Origin: Syntrophomonas palmitatica JCM 14374
Lineage (GTDB): Bacteria > Bacillota > Syntrophomonadia > Syntrophomonadales > Syntrophomonadaceae
NCBI RefSeq assembly: GCF_001311885.1
Contig: NZ_BBCE01000006.1
Coordinates: forward strand, 58,995-122,994
Reading direction: 5' to 3'
Length of the DNA stretch: 64,000 nt
The notes beneath the pieces were generated by a model. That model worked only from the letters and a program-made list of their open reading frames with translations. It had not been told where the DNA came from and made no database searches. Position numbers and translations under genes: made by a program. Below are positions 1 to 9,325 of this stretch, in pieces. How positions within the stretch are numbered: position 1 is the stretch's first letter; the number at the start of each line of letters is the position of its first letter.

Positions 1-2
1 GC

Positions 3-296
3 GGCGCCAAAGCTAAAGGCCAGCTCTGGGGAATGCTGTTTATATCAATGTTGGCGGAAACAGCTTACTTCATATTGGCTTTTTTAACTTTAGACAATCT
101 GTTTATGATTTTGTTTACCTGTTTCTTTGCAGGATACGAACTGCTGCATCTTTTATTATTAACGTATAATCTGGCCGGTTTCTTCGCCGGCAGATTGAAG
201 CTCAAAGAAATATTCCGCTGGAAAGCTGAACGTTTCAGCGCATTGCTTTTTTTCACGCATTCCATGCTGGTGATAATCGTCCTATCATTCCTATAA
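3..296 (+). CDS. membrane protein, 3' end only (unrecognised)
   Basis: The reading frame is open to the left edge of the window, so only the last 97 codons are present. The visible part is strongly hydrophobic, with two or three membrane segments (about residues 11-55 of the fragment and again at the extreme C terminus) separated by a short basic loop. A family cannot be named from this. An internal ATG at 33 exists, but the frame continues upstream without a stop, so the true start probably lies outside the window. It ends 93 bases before the germinant receptor operon and may not belong to it. Confidence 0.5.
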   Translation, partial: GAKAKGQLWGMLFISMLAETAYFILAFLTLDNLFMILFTCFFAGYELLHLLLLTYNLAGFFAGRLKLKEIFRWKAERFSALLFFTHSMLVIIVLSFL

Positions 297-389
297 TCTC
301 CGGCCTGAAAATTACAAATGCAAATGAACCGGCGCATAGCCATCTTCTGATAGGGAAAGCTATAGCAAAATAAGCAGGAGTATGGCTGA

Positions 390-1961
390 ATGAGGATATT
401 AGCGCGTAAAGCATGTGCAGCAGAGGAAACCAACCGCCGTTTACACTCAGATATTCCTCAAACCCCGCTTCCGCCAGGGCTGCAAGATAAAATCAGCTTG
501 CTGCAGCCCTATATTGAAAAAAGTGATGATATCGTAAAACGTTCGTTTTCAGCCGGCAGGGGTCTAGATATCGAGGCTGTGGCTGTATATATCAATGCGG
601 TTATTGATAAGAATATGTTAAACGAAGACGTTTTGCGGCCGCTGATGTTAGCGGATGCTGAATATGACCACAGCCAATCAGACCCGCTCAAACTATTTCA
701 AGAAAAAATCGTACATGTAGGTAATATTAAATCCATTGATAATCTTAACAGCCTGGTTCATCACATTTATGACGGCATGCTGGTGCTGTTATTCAACGGT
801 ATAAGTACGGTACTGGCAGTGGAGATCCACGGGGGCGAATTCAGGGCGGTTGACGAACCACCGGGAGAAAGGACTATTAGAGGCTCAAGAGAAGGATTTG
901 TAGAGATTCTCGATGTCAATATCTCGATGATTCGCCGAAGACTCAGAGACCCAAATTTAGTAGTAAAGAAAACCGTGGTAGGCAAACGTACCCGCAACCA
1001 GGTGGCGATTCTCTATGTTGAGGACATAGCATCACCTGAACTCGTGGCTGAACTAGAGCGCAGGCTGGATGCGATCGACATCGATGGAATAGTGGCTTCA
1101 GGATATATTGAACAATTTATCGAAGACCAGCCCAGCGCGATTTTTCCACAGGTTTGGTCGAGTGAAAGACCGGACAAATTAACCATGAAACTTCTGGAAG
1201 GCCGTATAGTCATAATACCCGACGGAACGCCGCTGGCCCTGTCCATGCCGTCTCTTTTTATAGAGTTCATGCAGGCGTCGGAAGACTATTATGAAAGGAC
1301 CCTGGGTGCGTCATACCAGAGACTGCTGAGATTCCTGGCCTTTTTTATCGCTATCTCGCTGCCGGCCTTATATATCTCATTGTTAAGTTTTCACCCCGAG
1401 ATGCTGCCCACGGGTTTGATAACAAGCCTGGCCCAGGCGCGCAAACAGGTTCCCTTTCCTGTGCTTCTCGAAACCCTGTTACAGGAAATTATTATTCAGC
1501 TGGTTATCGAATCCGGACTGCGTCTGCCCGGTTCGGTAGGGCAAACCGTAGGGGTGGTGGCAGGTATTATACTGGGTCAGGCAGCGGTTGCGGCCAAGCT
1601 GGCTTCTCCCGGTATCATTATCGTGATAGCCATTACGGCTCTGGCTACCTTTGCCCTGCCCTCCAATTCCATGATACTGGCCAGCAGGGTTATACGCCTG
1701 CCGATGCTTTTCTTAGCGGCCGCCTTTGGCTTATTTGGATTTTCTTTGGGTTGGCTTTTGCTGCTTACACACCTGACCAGCCTGGAGAGCCTGGGGGTTC
1801 CCTATTTTGCCCCCTTTGCCCCTACCAGGTACCGGGATTTGCAGGATACTCTGTTCAGGTTCCCGCTGTGGAAAATGAAACAGCGGCCCGCATCTATTCC
1901 TCATCAGGATGACCGCCGCCAGGGAAATACCAGACAATCTGGAGGAGGATATGGGAACTAA
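390..1961 (+). CDS. spore germinant receptor A subunit (GerA/SpoVAF family)
   Basis: A 523-residue protein of the GerA family, the A subunit of inner-membrane nutrient germinant receptors in endospores. The N-terminal soluble half (about 1-290) carries the usual family blocks such as DPNLVVKKTVVGKRTRNQV and IIPDGTPLALSMPSLF. The C-terminal part (about 305-470) is a bundle of membrane helices including the segment LPSNSMILASRVIRLP, which is typical of the family. An AGGAG ribosome site at 377-381 supports the ATG at 390. It is the first gene of an A-B-C receptor operon and overlaps the next gene by 11 bases, which implies translational coupling. Which germinant it senses cannot be read from sequence. 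Confidence 0.95.
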   Translation: MRILARKACAAEETNRRLHSDIPQTPLPPGLQDKISLLQPYIEKSDDIVKRSFSAGRGLDIEAVAVYINAVIDKNMLNEDVLRPLMLADAEYDHSQSDPLKLFQEKIVHVGNIKSIDNLNSLVHHIYDGMLVLLFNGISTVLAVEIHGGEFRAVDEPPGERTIRGSREGFVEILDVNISMIRRRLRDPNLVVKKTVVGKRTRNQVAILYVEDIASPELVAELERRLDAIDIDGIVASGYIEQFIEDQPSAIFPQVWSSERPDKLTMKLLEGRIVIIPDGTPLALSMPSLFIEFMQASEDYYERTLGASYQRLLRFLAFFIAISLPALYISLLSFHPEMLPTGLITSLAQARKQVPFPVLLETLLQEIIIQLVIESGLRLPGSVGQTVGVVAGIILGQAAVAAKLASPGIIIVIAITALATFALPSNSMILASRVIRLPMLFLAAAFGLFGFSLGWLLLLTHLTSLESLGVPYFAPFAPTRYRDLQDTLFRFPLWKMKQRPASIPHQDDRRQGNTRQSGGGYGN

Positions 1962-3044
1962 GTCCAGTGCCAGCATAACCAGCAAACAATTGGTGTTTGT
2001 ATTTATAGGAGCTACGATTGGAATCGCTGTCTCAGCATTCCGCGCGGGTTAGTCGACGCTGCCGGGCAAACCGCCTGGATGGCCCTGCCCATCGGAGCGC
2101 TGGTTCCGCTGTTGTCTCTGTTTATGATCGAACGTATCTGCCGCCGCGTGCCGGGTGTGAATTTTATAGAGCTTAATCAGAGATTGTTGGGTAAAACAGC
2201 GGGATTTATTATGGTCATGCTATTTATACTGTATATTATTGTTTTTGAATCAATAGTAATAAGAACCTTTGCCGATGTGACCAAGATCTATATGCTGCCG
2301 GCCACGCCTTTATGGGTTATACTCTTACTCGTGGCGTTTTCGGTTTATTATGTGATCAGCAAAGGTTCGCGGGTAGTAGCCAGAATAAATGAATTGATTT
2401 TTTATATTTTGCTTATTACCCTCATAATCGCCCTTGTGCCTTTGCCTATGGGAGATTACAATAATCTCCTGCCGCTATGGGAAATCGATCCCGCCGGTCT
2501 AATGAAGGGTGTCTTATACAGCGCCTTTGCCTTTGAAGGGCTGGAAATCCTTCTGGTTATATATTCACTGGTGGATAAAAAAGAAAGAATAATTAAGGCC
2601 GGATTGACCGCGATTGGCATCACCCTGGGAGTATACATTTATATTATAATTTTAGGCATTCTGGTTTTTGGCCTCGATTTGATCAAACTGCTGCTTTGGC
2701 CGGGCATATATTACTATAAAACGGTCAGTTTCACAGCTTTCCCGCGCCTGGAGTTCTTCCTGCTGGCCTTTTGGATAGGCCTGGGCGCTCGCCCCGCTTT
2801 TACCATGGGTTTTGCCGCTTCCTTATCGCTCAGCCAGCTCTTTAATATCAATGATAACCGCTTTCATCTGGTGGCCCTGGCCGCTGTCACAGCCATGTTC
2901 GGGCTGGCTTTAATACCCGGCGACATTTTTGCGGTTTTTAAAATCTGGGATTATGTCGGTTTAGTCGCGCTGGCGGTCAGCCTGCTTTATCCGGCGGGGC
3001 TTCATCTGGCCGCTTTTATAGGAGGGCTGGATCATGAAAAATAG
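1951..3044 (+). CDS. spore germinant receptor B subunit (GerB family), interrupted by a -1 frameshift
   Basis: GerB-family integral membrane protein of the APC superfamily and partner of the A and C subunits. Translation should start at ATG 1951 behind GGAGGAGG (1941-1948). The first frame reads through IGIAVSAF and hits TAG at 2050. The downstream frame gives PRGLVDAAGQTAWM, the expected continuation of the N-terminal family motif, from 2040. Adding one base near 2039-2040 yields a 364-residue protein with about ten membrane helices, the normal size. The remaining open frame has no good start, so this is either a sequencing deletion or a recently broken gene. It overlaps gerC by 11 bases. 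Confidence 0.88.
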
Positions 3045-4149
3045 AAGGCGGTTAGCGACATTGTTTTTAGGGCTGGTTTTGTTAATGTCCGGCTGCTGGG
3101 ATGCGCGTGATGTAGACAAACTGGCCTTTCCCTTGTGTGCCGGCTATGATGTTCATCGCGGAGATAAGCAAGGCCCCGATTGGGTCGATGTTACCACTTT
3201 GATTCCCAACCTTTCTCCCGAGGCGCCCAACAAGCTCCATGTTCAAACCCTGTCGGAAAGAACCACGGCTTATGCCAGAAATCCCAGGACATATTATGAT
3301 GCTGATGAATATCTTCCAGGCATAAACCGGGTTTTAATTCTAGGATATGATTTGGCAAGGCATGGTTACACAAATTATATAGACACCTTGGGGAGAGTAC
3401 CGGGTATCAGCGGCACCATGCTTTTTGCGGTGGCACAGGGCCGGGCTGAGGAGATAATAAAGACACCGGCCAAGGATTATCAGAACAATGGTTTCTATCT
3501 GATTATTCTCCTGGGTGAGGCCCAGAAAAAAAGCTTTATTCCTACGGTTAGGGGATTTGAAATGTTTGTCAATCTGGCGCCGGGGAAAAACCCGGTTTTG
3601 CCCGTAGTAAAAAAAGACAAAAACAAAATTATTATAGGGGGAGCGGCGCTCTTTAGAAAGGATAAGCTGATATATTTATGCAATACTGACGAGACCAGGA
3701 CCATGATGATGCTGAGGGGCATAAAAGCCAAAGGATACTACCCTTTTCAATTGCAGGGGGATGGAAAAGGCGAACAAAAGGGGACGGTGTTTATAGGCAA
3801 CAGGCGCAAAGTAAAGGTTGTCAGGCAGGGAAATCAATATACCTATTATATAAATATCAAACTACATGGGGTAGTGGTCGAACACCTAAATCACGCCCAG
3901 ACTCTCGACCAGGAGTGTGTAGACTGCATAGAGAGGTCGATAGCCAATAAAGTAGAAGGCGAGTGCCAGCGTTTTTTGGCTAAAATGCAAAACGAATTAA
4001 AGACAGACTGTATAGATATCAATAAGTATGCCCTGGCCAAATGGCGCCGGGAACTGACGCCGGTTATTGACAGTGAGGAGTTCATACAAAACGCCAGGAT
4101 TGAGGTCAAAGCCGAAGTCGCCCTGGAAAATGCCGGCGAATCTTTGTGA
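3034..4149 (+). CDS. spore germinant receptor C subunit, lipoprotein (Ger(x)C family)
   Basis: A 371-residue lipoprotein, the C subunit of the germinant receptor. The N terminus is a lipoprotein signal with lipobox LMSGC (Cys21), followed by WDARDVDKLAF, the hallmark opening of Ger(x)C proteins (C-W-D-x-R-E/D). The protein acts on the outer face of the spore inner membrane. The ATG at 3034 lies inside the end of the gerB-like gene, so the three subunits are translationally linked. Length is normal and the frame is intact. Confidence 0.94.
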   Translation: MKNRRRLATLFLGLVLLMSGCWDARDVDKLAFPLCAGYDVHRGDKQGPDWVDVTTLIPNLSPEAPNKLHVQTLSERTTAYARNPRTYYDADEYLPGINRVLILGYDLARHGYTNYIDTLGRVPGISGTMLFAVAQGRAEEIIKTPAKDYQNNGFYLIILLGEAQKKSFIPTVRGFEMFVNLAPGKNPVLPVVKKDKNKIIIGGAALFRKDKLIYLCNTDETRTMMMLRGIKAKGYYPFQLQGDGKGEQKGTVFIGNRRKVKVVRQGNQYTYYINIKLHGVVVEHLNHAQTLDQECVDCIERSIANKVEGECQRFLAKMQNELKTDCIDINKYALAKWRRELTPVIDSEEFIQNARIEVKAEVALENAGESL

Positions 4150-4207
4150 TGTGTTACCTTGGGAATATGGTATTATAGCATAGAGGAAGATAAATTGGCT
4201 GGGGGGA

Positions 4208-4936
4208 ATGAAACTGGAAGTAACGGATAAATATCCGCGTTGGGGTTTTGTGGAAATAATACTGGCCTACTTCTGCATAATGCTGGTCGGCTGGGCGTAT
4301 TCCTGGGCTGATCAGCAAAGCGGCGGATTTGTCCGCTGGATAGGCTTGGCGGATAACCAGTTCAATGCTTTCGTTACCGCCTACATAGTTCAATTTATAA
4401 CTACCATTGCGATGGTGGTCTTTTTCACGATTATTGTGAATAAGGCCGATTGGCAACAACTCGGCCTGAAATCGGCTTCAAAGGAGGCTTTTATTAAATA
4501 TGGCTTCTTAGGCGGGGTGCTGCTGCTGGGAATGGTTATGATTCTCGGCTACCCTATAAATTACCTGCAGCCAGACCTGGAACCGCAGGTTTTTGAGAAG
4601 ATACTACGTTCTATAGATAATATCCCTGCTTTGCTGCTTTTGTTGTTTATGGGAAGTGTACTGGCTCCAATTTCCGAGGAACTCTTTTACCGGGGTATGA
4701 TGTACCCGGTTTTCCGCAGGCATCTGGGGATACGGTGGGGAGCGACAGCAGCCGGTGCGGTTTTTGGCCTGGCCCACTGGGATCTGTGGCGAACCATACC
4801 GCTGGCGGTGGGCGGAGCCTTGTTGTGCTGGATATATGAAAAGACCGGGAGTATACTGGTGTCTGCTGTGGCTCATGGGGTTTGGAACGGAACTCTGGCA
4901 TTGATAATTTATTTTACGATGGTTTATAATTTATAA
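4208..4936 (+). CDS. CPBP family intramembrane glutamic protease
   Basis: A 242-residue protein with six to eight membrane helices. It carries the three CPBP (Abi/CAAX protease-like) motifs: EELFYRG (motif 1, EExxxR) near residue 157, FGLAHWD (motif 2, FxxxH) near 195, and a late His in VSAVAHGVWN (motif 3) near 223. In this family the Glu and His residues form the active site of a membrane-embedded protease; bacterial substrates are mostly unknown. GGGGGG-rich sequence at 4201-4206 is the ribosome site for ATG 4208. It is 58 bases after the germination operon, and a functional link is only positional. Confidence 0.88.
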   Translation: MKLEVTDKYPRWGFVEIILAYFCIMLVGWAYSWADQQSGGFVRWIGLADNQFNAFVTAYIVQFITTIAMVVFFTIIVNKADWQQLGLKSASKEAFIKYGFLGGVLLLGMVMILGYPINYLQPDLEPQVFEKILRSIDNIPALLLLLFMGSVLAPISEELFYRGMMYPVFRRHLGIRWGATAAGAVFGLAHWDLWRTIPLAVGGALLCWIYEKTGSILVSAVAHGVWNGTLALIIYFTMVYNL

Positions 4937-4949
4937 CCGGGGTGATAAA

Positions 4950-5251
4950 ATGCGATTTACGATTATAAATGTGAAAATTGCGGAAAGTTTGAAAAGATGC
5001 AGAGGATTACTGAACCTCCCCTGGAACAATGCCCGGTTTGTAATGGAAATGTAGAGCGTTTGATAAGTAAAAATGTAGGAGTAGTATTTAAGGGTTCGGG
5101 ATTTTATAAAACCGATGCCCAGCAGGTTAAGGAAAAATACCGGGAATTGAATAAAGAAAGGCAAAAAGACAACCAGGCCATTTTAGATGGTGATATTGGG
5201 GGTTTTGTAAAACAATCCGAAGCGACCACGCAGAAAGTATCTGAAAATTAA
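4950..5251 (+). CDS. FmdB-type zinc ribbon protein, interrupted by a -1 frameshift
   Basis: A small zinc-ribbon protein of the FmdB putative regulatory family. From 4959 the frame reads YDYKCENCGKFEKMQ and later CPVCNGNVERLISK, so two CxxC pairs form the expected zinc site, followed by KGSGFYKTD, which is typical of the family. The start ATG (4950) with GGGGTGAT upstream is in another frame. One additional C at 4953 gives the standard opening M-P-I-Y-D-Y and a 100-residue protein. The C terminus is charged and low in complexity. The family is annotated as regulatory but its function is not well established. Confidence 0.82.
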
Positions 5252-5264
5252 CCTGAATTTACAG

Positions 5265-5301
5265 CGGTTCTTTCACTAAAGGTGATAAAGAACCGTTTTT
5301 T
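5265..5301 (+). terminator. rho-independent terminator
   Basis: A 9-bp perfect stem CGGTTCTTT / AAAGAACCG (5265-5273 and 5287-5295) is followed by a run of six T. It sits right after the FmdB-type gene and should end that transcript. Confidence 0.85.
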
Positions 5302-5423
5302 GTTGGCCGGTGAAAAAGAGGATTTTTGAGCTTTTTGCAGTATTTAACATATAGTGAAGCAGCAGTGAAAGTTTTTTCGTCTAAGATGTCAAAAAGCCTA
5401 ATCTAATACAGGTTGGTGTAAAA

Positions 5424-5693
5424 ATGATTGTTAAAAATATTGTGGAACCACTGGTTTGGGAGACGCTGGGCAAAGTTCTTAACAGCAAACCTGAAGCCTG
5501 CCGCTGTGAAAAATGCCAGGCGGATATGGCCGCATATGCCCTGAATAAACTCCCTCCCAAGTATGTGGTAAGCCGTAAGGGTGAAATTATCGCCCGAGCG
5601 GTATCACTTGACAATAAATATAATATTGCGGTTTTGGTAGCGGTTACAGAAGCGGTGGAGATTGTAAGCCGCAAACCCCGGCACGATGACTGA
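5424..5693 (+). CDS. late competence development ComFB family protein
   Basis: An 89-residue protein matching the ComFB family: CRCEKCQADMAAYALN followed by LPPKYVVS and GEI. The Cys cluster (CxCxxC) may bind a metal. B. subtilis ComFB lies in the comF operon, and related domains in other bacteria bind cyclic di-nucleotides. No other competence gene is nearby, so it is probably a stand-alone regulator or adaptor. It starts at ATG 5424, with no strong ribosome site visible. A diguanylate cyclase is encoded at 20.5 kb in this window. Confidence 0.88.
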   Translation: MIVKNIVEPLVWETLGKVLNSKPEACRCEKCQADMAAYALNKLPPKYVVSRKGEIIARAVSLDNKYNIAVLVAVTEAVEIVSRKPRHDD

Positions 5694-5759
5694 CAATAAT
5701 TTGGGGTGACTATTATTAAGCTTGCGATGCTTCGAGTGTTGAAGTAGTGGAGTGGGTGC

Positions 5760-6209
5760 ATGAAAAAGATAATTATATATACTGATGGAGCATGCTCTGG
5801 CAATCCGGGACCTGGCGGATGGGGAGCTGTTCTTTTTTATGGGGAACATATTAAGGAAATTTCTGGCGGCGAGGAGGCAACCACCAACCAGCGCATGGAA
5901 TTGACGGCTGTTATCGAAGCGCTGAAAGCGTTAAAGGTGAGCGGATGGGAAGTAACGGTTTATTCCGACAGCGCTTATATAGTGAATGCTTTTAAACAGG
6001 GATGGATTGAAAACTGGCAGAAAAACGGCTGGAAAAACAGCAAAAAAGAAGCGGTGGCCAACCAGGATTTATGGCTGAATTTGCTGGCCTTGCTGCAGAA
6101 AAACCGGGTGAAGATAGAAAAGGTCAAAGGCCACGCCGGGGATGAGTTCAACGAGCGCTGCGACCAGCTCGCCCGCGCAGCGATAAAGAAGTTAATAGCC
6201 CCAGATTAA
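5760..6209 (+). CDS. rnhA: ribonuclease HI
   Basis: A 149-residue RNase HI, the endonuclease that cuts the RNA strand of RNA-DNA hybrids (Okazaki primers, R-loops). Catalytic acidic residues are visible as Asp9 (YTDGACSGNPGPGGWG), Glu47 (NQRMELTAV), Asp70 (VYSDSAY) and the late Asp in KGHAGDEFNERCD. The basic helix region WIENWQKNGWKNSKKE, present in E. coli-type enzymes, is retained. GTGGAGTGGGTG before ATG 5760 provides the ribosome site. Length is typical. Nothing suggests it is part of a mobile element. Confidence 0.96.
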   Translation: MKKIIIYTDGACSGNPGPGGWGAVLFYGEHIKEISGGEEATTNQRMELTAVIEALKALKVSGWEVTVYSDSAYIVNAFKQGWIENWQKNGWKNSKKEAVANQDLWLNLLALLQKNRVKIEKVKGHAGDEFNERCDQLARAAIKKLIAPD

Positions 6210-6475
6210 CCCAGATGAACACTGATAGTTCTGCCAATACAAGAATAAATTTGGAGATGTTGTGCGAAAGTTTAAGTAAGTAAATGATAACATCGGCAAA
6301 AAGCCATATAGCGGCTGAACCAGGTTCATTTCATAATTTAGAGTAAAAATCCATTATATGCAGGTTATAATCATCAGTAAAAATCAGTGGTATGGGGATT
6401 AACTGCAGAATTAAGAATCTGTGCAAATCAGTGTTAAGCAGCGGCTAATTCATATTTTCCGGGGAGGTGCTGTAT
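6210..6475. repeat. intergenic spacer with dispersed short repeats
   Basis: A 266-base spacer without a convincing gene. It opens with AACCCAGATGAACACTGAT (6209-6227) and closes with ATCTGTGCAAATCAGTGTT (6418-6436), two roughly inverted halves of a CACAGAT/ATCTGTG-type repeat also seen near 14.79, 27.94, 52.70 and 57.99 kb. Near 6260-6275 it contains TGTGCGAAAGTTTAAG, resembling the GTGCGAAAGTTGA end of the MITE-like family at 9175-9299. Confidence 0.5.
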
Positions 6476-7005
6476 ATGTGGCAGGAGATGAAGGATGCTT
6501 ATACTACCTGGAGGGTGAAAAAGTACCTGAGCAGCTGCGGGGATAACCTGCGGGCGCGCAACCCGGGGTGTTTTCACCTGGGCAAGGGTTCAGAGGTCCA
6601 TATAGGACATAATGTGCTGCTGGAGCGGCAGGTGCTTTTTTCTACGGGCGAAAATGCCAGGATTTACATAGGTGATAATACCTACCTGGGGGATTATACT
6701 AATATACTGGCAGTGCGGGAGGTTCGTATCGGCAAGGGCTGCGCCATCAGCTGGCATGTGCTGTTTATGGATACTTCCTCTCATCCGTTTGGCATCCGGG
6801 GTCAAATTCCCCAAACCTTAATTGCCCCGATTATAATTGAAGATCATGTCTGGATAGCTGCCGGGCGGTAATTCTCAAAGGAGTGACGGTGGGAGAAGGC
6901 GCCGTTATCGCCAATAATGCCGTGGTAACCAAGGATGTTCCTCCCCGTACTCTGGTGGGAGGAAACCCGGCCCGGGTGATAAAAGAAGATGTAATATGGG
7001 AGTAA
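6476..7005 (+). CDS. hexapeptide-repeat acyltransferase (WbbJ-like), interrupted by a -1 frameshift
   Basis: A left-handed beta-helix O-acyltransferase. Successive hexapeptide turns are visible (for example [42 protein letters not shown]), as is the MDTSSHPFG segment containing the catalytic His of the group. The frame ends early at TAA 6869-6871. With one extra G in the run at 6863-6865 it continues as [20 protein letters not shown] and [10 protein letters not shown], the normal C terminus, for 176 residues. ATG 6476 has GGGGAGG (6461-6467) at good spacing. Likely substrate: a cell-envelope sugar, by family analogy only. Confidence 0.85.
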
Positions 7006-7113
7006 GGTATCGCCTTTAAATGGAATATAACTTAACTTTCGCATCTGCTTTAAACAAATTCATATCTTGCGCGCAACTTTAAATATAACTTTATGAAAAG
7101 TTAGGTTTTGGCA

Positions 7114-7761
7114 ATGAATAAAATAGAGTTAAAACAACAAACAGAGAATGGACAAAATCTTTTAAATATAGAAGTTATTGATATTTCGGCTACCGTTGCC
7201 GATCTTCTGCAGGTTTGGCAGCCCCTGTGTGATGATGAAAAGATTGTCAAGTTATATGCTGAAGGAGGTCATGCCAGCTGCCGGGCCTGTAAAGTTAACT
7301 GCTGCAATACCGCCTATGTAATCCCCGATCTGGTTGCCTTCCGTAAGATGGCTGCCGGGTTGAATTATGATTACCACGAGTTTATTGATGATTATTGTCA
7401 GACCCAGAAACGAGAATTAGGTTTGCTGAGGTTAAAGCCTAATCCCTGTGTTTTTCTGCGAGAAGACATCTGTACCATTTACCCGCTTCGTTCCCTGATA
7501 TGCCGCTTCTATATCTGCACCCCCCTGACCGGATCAACCGAACAACTAATTTACGAGATTGCGTGGACCGGTGCGGCGGCTACCTGCATCTTCGCTGAGG
7601 AGAAAGGTCTTTTGCGGACAGATTCCAAAGGCGGATTCAGCAGTTTTGATCTTTTATTTAAACAACTGGTGGATGATTACCGTTCTCATCCGGGCGTGGA
7701 ATTATTTTTGCGGGCCGCTGATTACGATGATATACCCCTGGCTCCGTTTCTAATAGAATAG
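7114..7761 (+). CDS. YkgJ family cysteine cluster protein
   Basis: A protein of about 215 residues with the YkgJ/UPF0153 cysteine pattern: CRACKVNCC near residues 50-60, then NPCVFLREDICTIYPLRSLICRFYIC cysteines at spacing typical of the family (CxxL...CxIY..RP/SxxCRxF). The family is thought to bind a metal ion (zinc or iron-sulfur) and its role is unknown. A TTG at 7108 is an alternative start just upstream of ATG 7114; neither has a strong ribosome site. The frame is intact. It stands alone between repeat-rich spacers. Confidence 0.82.
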   Translation: MNKIELKQQTENGQNLLNIEVIDISATVADLLQVWQPLCDDEKIVKLYAEGGHASCRACKVNCCNTAYVIPDLVAFRKMAAGLNYDYHEFIDDYCQTQKRELGLLRLKPNPCVFLREDICTIYPLRSLICRFYICTPLTGSTEQLIYEIAWTGAAATCIFAEEKGLLRTDSKGGFSSFDLLFKQLVDDYRSHPGVELFLRAADYDDIPLAPFLIE

Positions 7762-7901
7762 CCTTCTTTCCGTTGCAGGAATTTGTCTAAAAAAACGGAA
7801 TATATAAACGGAAAAATATCAACGGTTATCTTATTTACGGGGGTGATGAAAAACTGGTATCTTTGCTGCCTTTATAAAAATTTAGTAGGGAGGGCAATGT
7901 T

Positions 7902-9101
7902 TTGAGGTTTAGAACTAATTCCAAACTGGTTATGCTGTTGTGCTTGTTAATGGTTTTTTCGCTTTTTTCCGGCTGTGCCAAGAAAGATGGAGGGGAGGCT
8001 CAGAAAGACTCGGCTAAACAGGCTGATACAATCAAACTGGGCTTCCTGGGCGCTACCACAGGAGATGTAGCGTGTTATGGCATTCCCGGGCAAAAAGGCA
8101 TGAAAATGGCTATTGATGAGGTTAATGCCCAGGGCGGTATACTGGGAAAGCAAGTTGTGGGAATCTATGAGGATAATAAGGGCGATTCAGCGGAAATTGC
8201 CAATATTGCTACCAAGTATATTACCCGTGACAAGGTAGTGGCTATGGTTGGCGACCCCTGCACCGGGTTAACCAAAGTGGCGGCCAAAATAGCCCAAACC
8301 AATAAAGTGGTTCTTCTGTCCGCTGGCGCAACCAGTACGGGCGTAGTAGAAATAGGAGACTATATATTCCGCAATACCCTTTTGGACAAGTATGCTTCAC
8401 CGGCTGTAGTTGAATGGATGGTAAAACAAAAGGGTTGGAAGAACATAGCCATTATAACTTCATTGAATAATAGCTATAGTACGGGATTAACCCCGCTTTT
8501 CAAAGAGGCCATTAATAACTCTGGAGGCAAAATAGTCCTGGACGAAACAATTAATGACGGAGAAACTGATTTCAGCGCTCAAGTAACAAAAATGAAAAAG
8601 GTTAAACCCGATGTGCTGGTATTTACAGGTTACTACAAAGAAGGGGCTTTAATAATGAACGAAGCCCAAAAGCAAGGCCTGGATATCAAGATGGTCGGCG
8701 GCGACGGGTTGTATGGGGAAGACCTCATGAAACTGGGCGGCAAAGCTGTCGAGGAAAAGGTAATATATTACGCCGGCTTTACCCCGGAAGAGAAGACCCC
8801 TCAGACCACTGAGTTTATTAAGGCCTATAAGGCTAAATACAATGGCGAAGAACCGGATATGTTCGCTGCGCAGTATTATGATGCGGTTATGATTCTCAAA
8901 AAGGTTATGGAAGACAGCAAGAGCAGCGATCCCAAGGTATTCAAGAATGAACTGGCCAAGCTGAAAGACTATCCCGGTGTTTCCGGCAATACTACTATTG
9001 GACCCGACCGTGAACCTATCAAGAGCCCGGTTTGCTTGTTAACAGTCAAGGACGGAAGCTTCCGCGCTCTCTTGGAAAAGATTCCGGTAAAGGCCCAGTA
9101 A
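7902..9101 (+). CDS. livK: branched-chain amino acid-type ABC transporter substrate-binding lipoprotein
   Basis: A 399-residue lipoprotein with signal peptide and lipobox LFSGC (Cys25), followed by a type I periplasmic-binding fold of the Leu/Ile/Val receptor family (IKLGFLGATTGDVACYG, GGILGKQV, MVGDPCTGLT, LLSAGATS, YDAVMILKK). In a Gram-positive cell it is anchored to the outer face of the membrane and delivers a ligand to the LivHM permease encoded next. The start is TTG 7902 behind AGTAGGGAGGG (7885-7895); the ATG five bases earlier stops at once. Related receptors bind amino acids, amides, urea or aromatic acids, so the ligand is uncertain. Confidence 0.92.
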   Translation: MRFRTNSKLVMLLCLLMVFSLFSGCAKKDGGEAQKDSAKQADTIKLGFLGATTGDVACYGIPGQKGMKMAIDEVNAQGGILGKQVVGIYEDNKGDSAEIANIATKYITRDKVVAMVGDPCTGLTKVAAKIAQTNKVVLLSAGATSTGVVEIGDYIFRNTLLDKYASPAVVEWMVKQKGWKNIAIITSLNNSYSTGLTPLFKEAINNSGGKIVLDETINDGETDFSAQVTKMKKVKPDVLVFTGYYKEGALIMNEAQKQGLDIKMVGGDGLYGEDLMKLGGKAVEEKVIYYAGFTPEEKTPQTTEFIKAYKAKYNGEEPDMFAAQYYDAVMILKKVMEDSKSSDPKVFKNELAKLKDYPGVSGNTTIGPDREPIKSPVCLLTVKDGSFRALLEKIPVKAQ

Positions 9102-9166
9102 CGTTAAATTCTCCGGGGACCTGTGCAAGCTCAGGTTCGGGGTGATTTAGCTATAGTAATTATGAG

Positions 9167-9307
9167 TTAGTAACTCAACTTATGCACTTGAAATAAGGCA
9201 AAATATAAAGCTGTGTTCCTATAGTTGACATGAAACCGGCTGACGGCCCAAAGTCAAGCAGCCCATGGCCGCACATAATATATCAAGTGCGAAAGTTGAA
9301 TTAGTAA
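9167..9307. mobile_element. MITE-like element with terminal inverted repeats and target duplication
   Basis: A 125-base element at 9175-9299 is bounded by 17-base imperfect inverted repeats, TCAACTTATGCACTTGA on the left and TCAAGTGCGAAAGTTGA on the right (15 of 17 pair). TTAGTAA occurs on both sides (9167-9173 and 9301-9307), consistent with a 7-base target duplication one base out from each end. The core, TGTTCCTATAGTTGACATG then AAACCGGCTGACGG (9213-9246), recurs at 15213-15246 and, inverted, around 22530-22567. There is no transposase, so it would be mobilised in trans. It separates livK from livH. Confidence 0.7.
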
Positions 9308-9325
9308 ATTAATAGGAAGTGGCGT

